Source: Sinohyriopsis cumingii
Lineage: Eukaryota; Mollusca; Bivalvia; Unionida; Unionidae
DNA length: 64,000 nucleotides
Reading direction: 5' to 3'
Assembly (NCBI GenBank): GCA_028554795.2
Contig: CM068830.1
Coordinates: 42,826,337-42,890,336 of the forward strand
The notes below the pieces were generated by a model that was not told where the DNA came from, did not search any database, and saw nothing but the letters and a program-made list of their open reading frames with translations. The stretch's first letter is position 1. Each line of letters starts with the position of its first letter. Position numbers and translations under genes: made by a program. Shown piece after piece: positions 46,247-59,842 of this stretch.

Positions 46247-49200
46247 TCTCATGGTACTACTTCTTTTACAACTCCATGTCATTCTCATGGTACTACTTCT
46301 TATACAACTCCCTGTCATTCTCATGGTACTACTTCTTATATAGCTCCCTGTCATTCTCATGGTACTACTTCTTATGCAACTCCTTGTCTTCTCATGGTAC
46401 TACTTCTTATACAACTCCATGTCATTCTCATGGTACTACTTCTTATGCAACTCCCTGTCATTCTCATGGTACTACTTCTTATACAACTCCTTGTCTTATC
46501 ATGGTACTACTTCTTACACAACTCCCTGTCATTCTCATGGTACTACTTCTTATACAACTCCTTGTCTTCTCATGGTACTACTTCTTATACAACTCCATGT
46601 CATTCTCATGGTACTACTTCTTACACAACTCCCTGTCATTCTCATGGTACTACTTCTTATACAACTCCTTGTCTTATCATGGTACTACTTCTTACACAAC
46701 TCCCTGTCATTCTCATGGTACTACTTCTTATACAACTCCATGTCATTCTCATGGTACTACTTCTTATACAACTCCCTGTCATTCTCATGGTACTACTTCT
46801 TATGCAACTCCTTGTCTTATCATGGTACTACTTCTTATACAACTCCATGTCATTCTCATGGTACTACTTCTTATACAACTCCCTGTCATTCTCATGGTAC
46901 TACTTCTTATGCAACTCCTTGTCTTATCATGGTACTACTTCTTATACAACTCCCTGTCATTCTCATGGTACTACTTCTTATACAACTCCATGTCATTCTC
47001 ATGGTACTACTTCTTATACAACTCCCTGTCATTCTCATGGTACTACTTCTTATACAACTCCCTGTCATTCTCATGGTACTACTTCTTATACAACTCCCTG
47101 TCATTCTCATGGTACTACTTCTTATACAACTCCCTGTCATTCTCATGGTACTACTTATTATACAACTCCATGTCATTCTCATGGTACTACTTCTTATACA
47201 ACTCTATGTCATTCTCATGGTACTAATTCTTATACAACTCCATGTCATTCTCATGGTACTAATTCTTATACAACTCCATGTCATTCTCATGGTACTACTT
47301 ATTATACAACTCCCTGTCATTCTCATGGTACTACTTATTATACAACTCCCTGTCATTCTCATGGTACTACTTCTTATACAACTCCCTGTCATTCTCATGG
47401 TACTACTTCTTATACAACTCCCTGTCATTCTCATGGTACTACTTATTATACAACTCCATGTCATTCTCATGGTACTACTTCTTATACAACTCCCTGTCAT
47501 TCTCATGGTACTACTTCTTATACAACTCCCTGTCATTCTCATGGTACTACTTATTATACAACTCCATGTCATTCTCATGGTACTACTTATTATACAACTC
47601 TATGTCATTCTCATGGTACTAATTCTTATACAACTCCATGTCATTCTCATGGTACTACTTCTTATACAACTCCCTGTCATTCTCATGGTACTACTTCTTA
47701 TACAACTCCCTGTCATTCTCATGGTACTACTTCTTATACAACTCCCTGTCATTCTCATGGTACTACTTATTATACAACTCCATGTCATTCTCATGGTACT
47801 ACTTATTATACAACTCCTTGTCATTCTCATGGTACTACTTATTATACAACTCCCTGTCATTCTCATGGTACTACTTCTTATACAACTCCATGTCATTCTC
47901 ATGGTACTACTTCTTATACAACTCCTTGTCTTATCATGGTACTACTTATTATACAACTCCATGTCATTCTCATGGTACTACTTCTTATACAACTCCATGT
48001 CATTCTCATGGTACTACTTCTTATACAACTCCATGTCATTCTCATGGTACTATTTCTTATACAACTCCTTGTCTTATCATGGTACTACTTATTATACAAC
48101 TCCTTGTCATTCTCATGGTACTACTTCTTATACAACTCCATGTCATTCTCATGGTACTACTTCTTATACAACTCCATGTCATTCTCATGGTACTACTTCT
48201 TATACAACTCCCTGTCATTCTCATGGTACTACTTCTTATACAACTCCCTGTCATTCTCATGGTACTACTTCTTATACAACTCCATGTCATTCTCATGGTA
48301 CTACTTATTATACAACTCCATGTCATTCTCATGGTACTACTTCTTATACAACTCCATGTCATTCTCATGGTACTACTTCTTATACAACTCCATGTCATTC
48401 TCATGGTACTACTTCTTATACAACTCCCTGTCATTCTCATGGTACTACTTATTATACAACTCCCTGTCATTCTCATGGTACTACTTCTTATACAACTCCA
48501 TGTCATTCTCATGGTACTACTTCTTATACAACTCCTTGTCTTATCATGGTACTACTTATTATACAACTCCTTGTCATTCTCATGGTACTACTTCTTATAC
48601 AACTCCATGTCATTCTCATGGTACTACTTCTTATACAACTCCATGTCATTCTCATGGTACTACTTCTTATACAACTCCCTGTCATTCTCATGGTACTACT
48701 TCTTATACAACTCCCTGTCATTCTCATGGTACTACTTCTTATACAACTCCATGTCATTCTCATGGTACTACTTCTTATACAACTCCATGTCATTCTCATG
48801 GTACTACTTCTTATACAACTCCATGTCATTCTCATGGTACTACTTCTTATACAACTCCCTGTCATTCTCATGGTACTACTTCTTATACAACTCCCTGTCA
48901 TTCTCATGGTACTACTTCTTATACAACTCCATGTCATTCTCATGGTACTACTTATTATACAACTCCCTGTCATTCTCATGGTACTACTTCTTATACAACT
49001 CCATGTCATTCTCATGGTACTACTTCTTATACAACTCCTTGTCTTATCATGGTACTACTTATTATACAACTCCCTGTCATTCTCATGGTACTACTTCTTA
49101 TACAACTCCATGTCATTCTCATGGTACTACTTCTTATACAACTCCTTGTCTTATCATGGTACTACTTCTTATACAACTCCATGTCATTCTCATGGTACTA

Positions 49201-52200
49201 CTTCTTATACAACTCCCTGTCATTCTCATGGTACTACTTCTTATACAACTCCCTGTCATTCTCATGGTACTACTTCTTATACAACTCCATGTCATTCTCA
49301 TGGTACTACTTATTATACAACTCCATGTCATTCTCATGGTACTACTTCTTATACAACTCCATGTCATTCTCATGGTACTACTTATTATACAACTCCTTGT
49401 CTTATCATGGTACTACTTATTATACAACTCCATGTCATTCTCATGGTACTATTTCTTATACAACTCCATGTCATTCTCATGGTACTATTTCTTATACAAC
49501 TCCTTGTCTTATCATGGTACTACTTATTATACAACTCCTTGTCATTCTCATGGTACTACTTCTTATACAACTCCATGTCATTCTCATGGTACTACTTCTT
49601 ATACAACTCCATGTCATTCTCATGGTACTACTTCTTATACAACTCCCTGTCATTCTCATGGTACTACTTCTTATACAACTCCCTGTCATTCTCATGGTAC
49701 TACTTCTTATACAACTCCATGTCATTCTCATGGTACTACTTATTATACAACTCCATGTCATTCTCATGGTACTACTTCTTATACAACTCCATGTCATTCT
49801 CATGGTACTATTTCTTATACAACTCCTTGTCTTATCATGGTACTACTTATTATACAACTCCTTGTCATTCTCATGGTACTACTTCTTATACAACTCCATG
49901 TCATTCTCATGGTACTACTTCTTATACAACTCCATGTCATTCTCATGGTACTACTTCTTATACAACTCCCTGTCATTCTCATGGTACTACTTCTTATACA
50001 ACTCCCTGTCATTCTCATGGTACTACTTCTTATACAACTCCATGTCATTCTCATGGTACTACTTCTTATACAACTCCATGTCATTCTCATGGTACTACTT
50101 CTTATACAACTCCATGTCATTCTCATGGTACTACTTCTTATACAACTCCCTGTCATTCTCATGGTACTACTTCTTATACAACTCCCTGTCATTCTCATGG
50201 TACTACTTATTATACAACTCCTTGTCTTATCATGGTACTACTTATTATACAACTCCATGTCATTCTCATGGTACTACTTCTTATACAACTCCATGTCATT
50301 CTCATGGTACTACTTCTTATACAACTCCATGTCATTCTCATGGTACTACTTCTTATACAACTCCCTGTCATTCTCATGGTACTACTTCTTATACAACTCC
50401 ATGTCATTCTCATGGTACTACTTCTTATACAACTCCATGTCATTCTCATGGTACTACTTATTATACAACTCCCTGTCATTCTCATGGTACTACTTCTTAT
50501 ACAACTCCCTGTCATTCTCATGGTACTACTTCTTATACAACTCCATGTCATTCTCATGGTACTACTTATTATACAACTCCCTGTCATTCTCATGGTACTA
50601 CTTCTTATACAACTCCATGTCATTCTCATGGTACTACTTATTATACAACTCCATGTCATTCTCATGGTACTACTTCTTATACAACTCCATGTCATTCTCA
50701 TGGTACTACTTCTTATACAACTCCATGTCTTATCATGGTACTACTTCTTATACAACTCCATGTCATTCTCATGGTACTACTTCTTATACAACTCCATGTC
50801 TTATCATGGTACTACTTCTTATACAACTCCATGTCATTCTCATGGTACTACTTCTTATACAACTCCATGTCATTCTCATGGTACTACTTCTTATACAACT
50901 CCATGTCATTCTCATGGTACTACTTCTTATACAACTCCATGTCATTCTCATGGTACTATTTCTTATACAACTCCTTGTCTTATCATGGTACTACTTATTA
51001 TACAACTCCTTGTCATTCTCATGGTACTACTTCTTATACAACTCCCTGTCATTCTCATGGTACTACTTCTTATACAACTCCCTGTCATTCTCATGGTACT
51101 ACTTCTTATGCAACTCCTTGTCTTATCATGGTACTACTTCTTATACAACTCCATGTCATTCTCATGGTACTACTTCTTATACAACTCCCTGTCATTCTCA
51201 TGGTAATACTTCTTATGCAACTCCTTGTCTTATCATGGTACTACTTCTTATACAACTCCCTGTCATTCTCATGGTACTACTTCTTATACAACTCCCTGTC
51301 ATTCTCATGGTACTACTTCTTATACAACTCCATGTCATTCTCATGGTACTACTTCTTATACAACTCCATGTCATTCTCATGGTACTACTTCTTATACAAC
51401 TCCCTGTCATTCTCATGGTACTACTTCTTATGCAACTCATTGTCTTATCATGGTACTAATTCTTATACAATTCCATGTCATTCTCATGGTACTACTTCTT
51501 ATACAACTCCCTGTCATTCTCATGGTAATACTTCTTATGCAACTCCTTGTCTTATCATGGTACTACTTCTTATACAACTCCCTGTCATTCTCATGGTACT
51601 AATTCTTATACAACTCCCTGTCATTCTCATGGTACTACTTCTTATGCAACTCCTTGTCTTCTCATGGTACTACTTCTTATACAACTCCATGTCATTCTCA
51701 TGGTACTACTTCTTATACAACTCCATGTCATTCTCATGGTACTACTTCTTATACAACTCCTTGTCTTATCATGGTACTACTTCTTATATAGCTCCCTGTC
51801 ATTCTCATGGTACTACTTCTTATACAACTCCATGTCATTCTCATGGTACTACTTCTTATACAACTCCATGTCATTCTCATGGTACTACTTATTATACAAC
51901 TCCCTGTCATTCTCATGGTACTACTTATTATACAACTCCATGTCATTCTCATGGTACTACTTCTTATACAACTCCATGTCATTCTCATGGTACTACTTCT
52001 TATACAACTCCCTGTCATTCTCATGGTACTACTTCTTATACAACTCCCTGTCATTCTCATGGTACTACTTCTTATACAACTCCCTGTCATTCTCATGGTA
52101 CTACTTCTTATACAACTCCATGTCATTCTCATGGTACTACTTCTTATACAACTCCCTGTCATTCTCATGGTACTACTTCTTATACAACTCCCTGTCATTC

Positions 52201-54761
52201 TCATGGTACTACTTCTTATACAACTCCCTGTCATTCTCATGGTACTAATTCTTATACAACTCCCTGTCATTCTCATGGTACTACTTCTTATACAACTCCC
52301 TGTCATTCTCATGGTACTACTTCTTATACAACTCCCTGTCATTCTCATGGTACTACTTCTTATACAACTCCATGTCATTCTCATGGTACTACTTCTTATA
52401 CAACTCCCTGTCATTCTCATGGTACTACTTCTTATACAACTCCCTGTCATTCTCATGGTACTACTTCTTATACAACTCCCTGTCATTCTCATGGTACTAC
52501 TTCTTATACAACTCCATGTCATTCTCATGGTACTACTTCTTATACAACTCCATGTCATTCTCATGGTACTACTTCTTATACAACTCCTTGTCTTATCATG
52601 GTACTACTTATTATACAACTCCTTGTCATTCTCATGGTACTACTTCTTATACAACTCCATGTCATTCTCATGGTACTACTTCTTATACAACTCCTTGTCT
52701 TATCATGGTACTACTTATTATACAACTCCATGTCATTCTCATGGTACTACTTATTATACAACTCCTTGTCATTCTCATGGTACTACTTCTTATACAACTC
52801 CCTGTCATTCTCATGGTACTACTTCTTATACAACTCCTTGTCTTATCATGGTACTACTTCTTACACAACTCCCTGTCATTCTCATGGTACTACTTCTTAT
52901 ACAACTCCATGTCATTCTCATGGTACTAATTCTTATACAACTCCATGTCTTATCATGGTACTACTTCTTACACAACTCCCTGTCATTCTCATGGTACTAC
53001 TTATTATACAACTCCATGTCATTCTCATGGTACTACTTCTTATACAACTCCCTGTCATTCTCATGGTACTACTTCTTATACAACTCCTTGTCTTATCATG
53101 GTACTACTTCTTACACAACTCCCTGTCATTCTCATGGTACTACTTCTTATACAACTCCATGTCATTCTCATGGTACTACTTCTTACACAACTCCTTGTCT
53201 TATCATGGTACTACTTCTTACACAACTCCCTGTCATTCTCATGGTACTACTTCTTATACAACTCCATGTCATTCTCATGGTACTACTTCTTATACAACTC
53301 CATGTCATTCTCATGGTACTACTTCTTATACAACTCCCTGTCATTCTCATGGTACTACTTATTATACAACTCCTTGTCATTCTCATGGTACTACTTCTTA
53401 TACAACTCCATGTCATTCTCATGGTACTACTTCTTATACAACTCCCTGTCATTCTCATGGTACTACTTCTTATACAACTCCATGTCATTCTCATGGTACT
53501 ACTTCTTATACAACTCCTTGTCTTATCATGGTACTACTTCTTACACAACTCCCTGTCATTCTCATGGTACTACTTATTATACAACTCCATGTCATTCTCA
53601 TGGTACTACTTCTTATACAACTCCCTGTCATTCTCATGGTACTACTTCTTATACAACTCCTTGTCTTATCATGGTACTACTTCTTACACAACTCCCTGTC
53701 ATTCTCATGGTACTACTTCTTATACAACTCCATGTCATTCTCATGGTACTAATTCTTATACAAATCCCTGTCATTCTCATGGTACTACTTCTTATGCAAC
53801 TCCTTGTCTTATCATGGTACTACTTATTATACAACTGCATGTCATTCACATAGTACTAGTTCTTATAAAACTCTACGTCCTTATCTTGGTACTATTTCTT
53901 ATACAACTCCCTGTCATTCTCATGGTACTACTTCTTATACAACTCCATGTCATTCTCATGGTACTACTTCTTATACAACTCCCTGTCATTCTCATGGTAC
54001 TACTTCTTATGCAACTCCTTGTCTTATCATGGTACTACTTATTATACAACTGCATGTCATTCACATAGTACTAGTTCTTATAAAACTCTACGTACTTATC
54101 TTGGTACTATTTCTTATACAACTCCCTGTCATTCTCATGGTACTACTTCTTATACAACTCCATGTCATTCTCATGGTACTACTTCTTATACAACTCCCTG
54201 TCATTCTCATGGTACTATTTCTTATACAACTCCCTGTCATTCTCATGGTACTATTTCTTATACAACTCCATGTCCTTCACATGGTACTACTTCTTATACA
54301 ACTCCTTGTCTTCTCATGGTACTACTTCTTATACAACTCCATATTATTCTCATGGTACTACTTCTTATACAATTCCATATTATTCCCATGGTACTACTTC
54401 TTATACAAATCCATATTATTCTAATGGTACTAGTTCTTATACAACTCCAAGTCATTCCCATGGTACTACTTCTTATACAACTTCATATTATTCTCATGGT
54501 ACTACTTCTTATACAACTTCATATTATTCTCATGGTACTAATTCTTATACAGCCCCTTGTCTTATCATGGTACTACTTCTTATACAACCCCTTGTCTTAT
54601 CATGGTACTACTTGTTAAACAACTCATTGTCTTTTTCATGGTGCTACTTCTAATACAAATCCTTGTCGTTCCCTTGGTACTACTTCTTGTACAACTCCTT
54701 GTCTCATGGTTCTAGTTCTTATACAACTCATTGTCCTTCACATGGTACTACGTCTTATACT
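46247..54761. repeat. Satellite array, 36-bp unit, about 236 copies
   Basis: The consensus unit begins tcattctcatggtactactt and ends cttatacaactccctg. Common variants are ccctg/ccatg/ccttg at the end, cttcttat/cttattat/aattcttat in the middle, and a 35-bp unit with tgtcttatcatgg in place of tgtcattctcatgg. No forward frame of the unit contains a stop, so very long open frames arise in all three frames; in reverse, one frame is open. Divergence rises toward the right edge (54330-54761), as expected for an array homogenised by unequal exchange. I do not regard it as a confirmed gene. Confidence 0.97.
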
Positions 54762-54763
54762 CG

Positions 54764-55052
54764 ACCATTCCGGCATCCGCCTCGGATGCGGGAGGTAGTG
54801 TGTTCGATCCCCGGCCGAATCATACCAAAGACTTACAAAAATGGTACTAACAGCTGCCTCGCTTGGCGCTCAGCATAAATAGGTTAGTGTTAGGACTGGT
54901 CGGCCGGTGTCAGTATAATGTGACTGGGTGGGACATCATCCTACATGTCTGCGGCATGATTCCCGAGTGCTGAACATTGCTATAAACTGCCACACTGCGG
55001 ACATCGTAGCGATATGACTGAAAAATTGTTAAAGCTACAATAAAAATCCAAA

Positions 55053-55088
<36 letters not shown>
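54764..55088 (+). mobile_element. SINE-2 abutting the satellite end
   Basis: Starts within the head (cattccggcatccgcctcgg), so box A is largely lost. B box gtgttcgatcccc, complete body, and (CA)n tail of about 35 bp. It marks the right boundary of the satellite. Confidence 0.9.
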
Positions 55089-55091
<3 letters not shown>

Positions 55092-57635
55092 TTCTATTAC
55101 TCTGTTCGTTTTTCGTTCTCCCGTGCACCACCGTCGTGTATTGTCAAGGGAGACGGCAACGACGTACCGTATATGTACATATATTTTTGACTGATTTACT
55201 GAAATTTATCGGGAATGGGGCGGGGGGGGGGATAGTACTGTGAGTGCGCACTTTTTCAAGCCCATGGTATTTATCCAATGTCAGATATATATATTTAAAC
55301 TTGTTGAGAGATTGTGCACAGGATGGGCGTCTTATATCATCCACAGATAACGAAGATGACTGCTGGTGGTGCGAGCAACTAGTTGTTTATACCACTTTAG
55401 AGTCTAACGTTGGCACATGGTGAACAAGACGGATAATTATCTAAAAATGCAACTACCTATATGAGGATTTTTTGTTGCTGCTTTGTTTTTGCTTTGTTTT
55501 TGTTTTAAACGGTGACATTGCATTTTCAAAAGTATGAAGGAACAAACAGATAAAAGGAACATTTCGTCTGCAAGGCTATTTCACGCGGGGCCGGATCAAA
55601 TTTAAAGTATTTGGGGGGATGGGCTTACTCGAAAGGGCACCAAAGCAAAACTCTATGTGTCTGTTTGCTTAAAGCGTGCGAAATACCCAATAAATTTGCG
55701 CCAGAATAAAACTATCATCAAAATCTCAAGTTACAAGTGACTGTACAGGGCCGGATGGGAGGTGGGGTGGAGTTCAGGAATCCCCCAGGCTAACACACAC
55801 ACACATACATACACACACACACAGAGTCACTTGTCACTTGAAAATGAACCATCGTTTTATTCTTACGCGCGTTTATTCGGTATTATGCACACTTTGAGTA
55901 AAAAGACAAACCAACCTTTGCTTTATAATGCCCTTTCGAGGAAAGTCAAGGTGTGTCGCCCCCCCCCCCCCCACACACACACACACACTTGACCTGATCG
56001 GTTCCTGCTGTACGTTTTTGTGTACGCGTTGTTTTTTCTTTCTTTCCTTTTGTTGTTTTTTTTTATTTATTTGTTTGGTTGTTTATTTTTTAACCGGGGG
56101 GGGGGGGGAGACGCAAATCCTGGAAACCCCCCTCCTGCCCACGATCCTGCACTTGTCATGGTATGATAAATCAGTGTAACAATCTTAGAACTGGTTACCG
56201 TGTATTTTCGTTTTAAAAAATCGTCCTACTATAAAATATCAAGATTAAACGATATTTGAAAAATGGAAACTAAATATTCCCACTCCAACAAGGAAACACT
56301 TCGGACCCGAAATTTGAGCCCTTTTCCTTGCTGCCAATCGGGCAGTCCAGGCAGGCAAATATTGTATTATCCCCTCTACACATACAAGTAAAACTGAGAT
56401 ACTAAATGGAAGAATGGGTTGCACGTGACTAAGAACAAATCTAAATTTTAAACCTAATTGTACAACCTAGGTATCGCGCTTATGCATCTACACAATATGG
56501 GAGTAATTTAGTGGGTATGATAGCAGCTGCTGCACCGTATGTGCGGGCCCATTTTCATGCATCATACCTAATGTTATGGCATATGTTTTAGATTATAAAA
56601 GTTTATCAGTGATATCAATGATTCCAATACTTAAACTGGCAATATTCCAGGTATTTTGTAAAATGCGGGTGAAATAAATGCTTGATGTAAGCCTGGAGGG
56701 TTTGGAAGCTGCTGAAAATGATCCATGCTCCTTGTTAAACGCGTTTGGTCAAATATATTTTTGAAAATGAACATCATAGAGGATAAACGTTTGATCAGAA
56801 TGTCTAAATTATTGGATTAAAAAATCAAATGAGGATTGGTCTTATTATGTTGTGCATTGTTGTTTGTGCCGATTTCCTTTCTTGTGTCTACCTAGGATAC
56901 AAGTCGCGTATTACCGTATATATCCTAAAATAAACCTATTTAGTATGACAAACCTATCTTATTAAGAAAACATAAATATTTACCGAGAATGTCAATGTTT
57001 CGCAAAATTTACAAGGCTAGACCCATGGATTTATCATGGGGCGAAACATATCCTCAATGTTTAAAAAATACTTCCCATAAAAACAAAGCACTGGCATAGA
57101 TTTTCCTTGTGTGATTCGGAATGTGGCAAAGGCCCTTCATTTTGGGCAAAAACTGGATCACTTAGGAATAAAATTTAAGATGTAAATTCTGCATGATTTT
57201 GAAATATTTTAAATTGGAATTCATTTGCATTTGGATTCAGTTCCATGAGTAACCTCCCGGCCTCACCCCCAACCCCAATCACAGATGACAGTTATAATTG
57301 ATGTATTTGTCCATCTAAAATTCATTATGTTCTGTTCCGTATTTTATAACTGTTTGGCCTTGGCTGCACATTAAGATCCATTATTTCTAGTCTTTCATCA
57401 GCATTTCACTCGTCATCTCCACATTTGCACCAGATCAACATAACCAAGTTCAGCAAGTTGTCACGCTTATATTAGGCTTTAAAAAGTGGAGACATAGCAC
57501 AAAGTTTTTTATTTTGTTGTTAGATATAGTTGGCTGCTAACTATGATATTGTGGATATTTAACTTACAAATGTACAATTAGATAAGACATAGGTTGGGCA
57601 ATAGATTGCAAGTTATCAATGAGTAGGAATGACAC
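55089..57635. other. No gene; several CA, C and G tracts
   Basis: CA runs near 55795-55822 and 55972-55988, a C tract at 55959-55972 and a G tract near 56095. Otherwise unique-looking sequence with no gene. Confidence 0.5.
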
Positions 57636-58115
57636 TTGCATCACAGGTTTCTGATGCCCAAGTCTCTTGCTTTACATATTTATGATGCCCAAGACTCGTG
57701 CTTCACATATGTTTCTGATGCCCAAGACTCTTGCTTTACATATTTCTGATGTCCAAGATTCTTGTTTCACATTTGTTTCTGATGCCCAAGACTCTTGTTT
57801 CACATTTGTTTCTGATGCTGAAGACTCTTGATTCACATATTTCTGATGCCCAAAACGTTTGCTTCACATATTTCTGATGCCCAAAACGTTTGCTTCACAT
57901 ATTTCTGATGCCAAAAATGTTTGCTTCACATATGTTTCAGATGCCAAAGACTATTTCATCACATACATTTCTGATACCCAAGACTCTTGCTTCACATATT
58001 TCTGATGCCCAAGACTCTTGCTTGACATATTTCTGGTGCCCATGACTCTTGCTTGACATATTTCTGGTGCCCATGACTCTTGCTTCACATATTTCTGATG
58101 CCCAAGAAACATTAT
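57636..58115. repeat. Minisatellite, unit about 31-36 bp
   Basis: About 14 copies of a unit with cacatatttctgatgcccaa and gactcttgctt. Units differ in length by 3-5 bp. Confidence 0.92.
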
Positions 58116-58529
58116 TACTGGTATTATTGAAAAGAACAGTCAAACCCAGTGAATTTATCAAAACTGAATTTTAGAGACAGGTGGCCGTTTCACACAGATG
58201 ACCAGACTGGACAAGCCATAGATACAACAAATTAAAAGAAGATCAAGGATTATTTTTGTATAATATAGAGTACACATTTGGTATACCAGTGTGTGTTTTC
58301 TTAATTCGCCTAAATCAGTAACATGTTTTCTGAATGTTCAACATTAATGACATGAAAGGAATATGATGTGCTACTGAATGTATTGATCAAATGACTACTA
58401 TGACATTCATAAATCGTTCATGTATGGACTGAGTTGTTAAATTATATACTGATGACCACACTTTATATAAAAAAGTGACCACTTACATGTTTTCCTCAAA
58501 CTGTGGTCGGGTATGCTAATATATCATGA
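58116..58529. other. No feature seen
   Basis: Spacer between two minisatellites. Confidence 0.5.
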
Positions 58530-58770
58530 AAGTTGCACAAAAATGCCCATTTTACCAGCAGTAGATGCAATCTACAGTTCCACAAAGATGCCCCTTTTAC
58601 CAGCAGTAGATGCAATCTACAATTCCACAAAGATGCCCCTTTTACCAGCAGTAGATGCAATCTACAGTTCCACAAAGATGCTCCTTTTACCAGCAGTAGA
58701 TGCAATCTACAGTTCCACAAAGATGCCCCTTTTACCAGCAGTAGATGTAATCTACAGTTCCACAAGAATT
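58530..58770. repeat. Minisatellite, 45-bp unit, five copies
   Basis: Units start at 58551, 58596, 58641, 58686 and 58731 with tttaccagcagtagatgcaa and contain cagttccacaaagatgcccc. 45 is divisible by three, so open frames run through on both strands. Confidence 0.95.
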
Positions 58771-58939
58771 CATTGTTTCCCTTTACCCTCATTTGCACTT
58801 CAGAGACCCCCAAATTTTTAATCTGACCCTCAGTTTTGACACCAAAGTTTGTTTTTTACTCAGTCTGACCCCCAGTTTTGAGACCAAGGAGACTTTTGAC
58901 TCTCAGTCTTGCACCCCTAGGGGATACAATGATTCTGAA

Positions 58940-59066
58940 TGTCCCTTTTACCAGCAGCAGACACAATCTACTATTCCACAAAAATGCCCCAATTACCAGC
59001 AGTTGCTGCAGAATCCCACAAAAATGCCTCTTTTACCAGCAGCAGATGTAATCAGAGTTCCACAAT
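58940..59066. repeat. Outlying diverged copies of the 45-bp unit
   Basis: tttaccagcagcagacacaa, caattaccagcagttgct and tttaccagcagcagatgtaa are related to the array at 58530-58770, separated by about 170 bp. Confidence 0.75.
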
Positions 59067-59567
59067 ATTGGTGGGGGGGGGGAATTGCAGGTGTGGTCAG
59101 CTTGATTTGGTTTTGGTATCTGTGAAACAGTGTGACCATGAAACCCTGAGCCAGGAGGAGGATTTTAGCATCCAACAGTGTTCAGTGTTAGGAAAGTAGC
59201 ATTACATCAAACAAGCCATCTGTTTATCAACATTTTTGTAGACATCCCATATCTCATATAAAAATAGGTTGTTCTTTGACTTTTGCACAGATAAAGAACC
59301 ATTCTAGACTCAATCAAAACAGCAGGTTATGTGCTTTTGAGGTCATCCCAATCAAGATGGTGGAGGGAGGGAAGAAAGGCACAATTGGACATAATACACA
59401 GTTAATTTTACTATATGTTCTCTACATTTGTTTCTCAGTACTGACCTTTCCACTGTGTGACAATCAATGCAATTCATATGTTAATCTAAAATACCTTCAA
59501 AGATGACTTCACGGTGAAGTTCTTGTCAAAGGTTGACCTGCTCTTTTTTTAAATGCTGGACTGTCAA
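59067..59567. other. No feature seen
   Basis: Contains a G tract near 59073. No supported gene. Confidence 0.5.
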
Positions 59568-59842
59568 CATAGCAGCATGTAAACAGAACACAGATTTCAC
59601 TTCCGGATCATCACCAAGGCCTTATTACTCACTGTGTACTGTCGCCAAAATACATACAGACAACAACACCCTGAGCTCATATTATCAAGAATAAACAGTT
59701 ACCTTTAAATCCCTACCAAAAATGCATAAATAAAACTCTTCTATCACCACCAAAATGAGAGAGGAAAAAATGTTCTTAAAATAGACTAGAACTACATTCG
59801 TGGGTACTGAACTGGAAGTATTAATTGTGATGTAATTCCTGA
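59568..59842 (+). repeat. 275-bp direct repeat, copy 1
   Basis: From caacatagcagcatgtaaac to gtgatgtaattcc. Nearly identical to 62628-62902, same orientation, with only a handful of differences seen. Confidence 0.93.

Noticed and set aside
47204-52564. Minus-strand open frames reading MRMTWSCIRSST
   Set aside because: The only open reverse frame of the same 36-bp satellite unit, not genes.
46394-53752. A 2,452-codon open frame and other very long frames in the satellite
   Set aside because: All three forward frames lack stops because the 36-bp unit has none, and 35-bp units switch the frame repeatedly. There is no start context, and no consistent protein repeat runs through the array.
58496-58826. 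Repeat-protein open frames on both strands
   Set aside because: A 45-bp minisatellite with a length divisible by three keeps frames open by chance.
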